Positions 63,690 to 64,000 of a stretch of 64,000 nt of DNA are shown here, piece by piece. The translations under genes and the position numbers were made by a program. The DNA is from Schistocephalus solidus (taxonomy: Eukaryota; Platyhelminthes; Cestoda; Diphyllobothriidea; Diphyllobothriidae). Where the stretch lies: assembly GCA_017591395.1 (NCBI GenBank), contig WEDG01003433.1, positions 41,732-105,731 on the forward strand, in the 5' to 3' direction. Position 1 is the stretch's first letter. Every line of letters begins with the position of its first letter. The notes below the pieces were generated by a model. It was given only the letters and a program-made list of their open reading frames with translations. It had not been told where the DNA came from and searched no databases.

Positions 63690-63945
63690 GCACCCACAAC
63701 TTGCGCGTGATAGAGTACTTTCATGTCACCTTCCACGCTCTTTGCTTCCTCACCCACCTGAGTCTGGTGGTAAGACACAGACAGGAAGACTGAAGGCGGG
63801 TTCGGACTCAATGGCTGCCAAAGGTGAAATAATAGCCCGTCTGTGCGTGGCAAGCACGCCTGGTTGGCGCACGATGGACGAGGTTTTCACTGCAGACTGC
63901 GGGGCGGGGACAGATTCGCGCACCTGGCAAGTATGAAGGTTAACT
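63690..63945 (-). mobile_element. LINE 3'-tail-related fragment, minus strand
   Basis: TTGCGCGTGATAGAGTAC, CTCACCCACCTGAGTCTGG, GGTAAGACACAGACAGG and the GGCAAGCACGCCTGGTTGG segment parallel the tail family in the copy A orientation. It is a distinct subfamily and a frame of 128 codons crosses it by chance. Confidence 0.5.
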
Positions 63946-64000
63946 ATCTAATTGCAACTCCGGTCCCAAAGCTAGTTGCACCTTCGGCTGGGTTCAAAAT

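Noticed and set aside
63550..63936. 128-codon plus-strand ORF
   Set aside because: It lies across the LINE-tail-related repeat and shows no domain.

Overview
The window is eukaryotic, repeat-dominated DNA, most likely from a flatworm and perhaps a diphyllobothriid-type tapeworm. It has no operons, no long intact genes and no rRNA. It holds many decayed retroelements of types common in platyhelminths: APE-type LINEs, Penelope-like elements (PLEs) with GIY-YIG endonuclease, tRNA-derived SINEs and (TA)n tracts. The organism call is an inference. It rests on my recollection that a LINE with a C-terminal array of C2H2 fingers is abundant in tapeworms; no search was possible.

Layout. 0.5-5 kb holds LINE copy A (minus strand) with its roughly 0.85 kb 3' tail, followed by the 3' end of a second (CR1/jockey-like) LINE at 5.0-5.66 kb. 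5.7-7.8 kb is AT-rich and anonymous. 7.8-8.86 kb is a tandem SINE cluster with a 56-bp inverted repeat. 8.9-22.6 kb is mostly anonymous DNA with SINE, LINE-tail and telomere-like fragments. 22.6-24.1 kb and 26.9-29.98 kb contain PLE fragments, one split by a LINE 3' end. 31.5-32.9 kb is a Rex1/CR1-like reverse transcriptase relic. 33.7-37.0 kb has SINE pieces and a candidate terminal exon. 39.25-41.6 kb has two RTE-like LINE fragments in line on the minus strand. 42.78-46.69 kb is LINE copy B (plus strand), inverted relative to copy A. 46.7-49.9 kb is anonymous with microsatellites and one possible secreted-peptide ORF. 50.4-53.45 kb has a SINE, two head-to-tail PLE pieces separated by a 48-bp minisatellite, a telomere-like tract and a hammerhead-like motif. 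54.4-58.5 kb has an AT-rich repeat, SINEs and another PLE endonuclease. 59.8-60.36 kb is the most credible host coding exon (minus strand). The rest is AT-rich, with a LINE-tail fragment at the right edge.

How it fits together. Nearly all recognisable coding sequence is retrotransposon protein, and every such copy carries stops, frameshifts or truncations, so none looks active. The SINEs and the short solo copies of the LINE 3' tail imply past trans-mobilisation. Several SINEs have the inverted-5'-segment structure expected of twin priming. The most interesting signals are hammerhead-like motifs downstream of PLE sequence (one beside a degenerate telomere-like tract), the partial tandem PLE arrangement with the coding-frame minisatellite, the zinc-finger tail of the LINE, and the splice-bounded exon.
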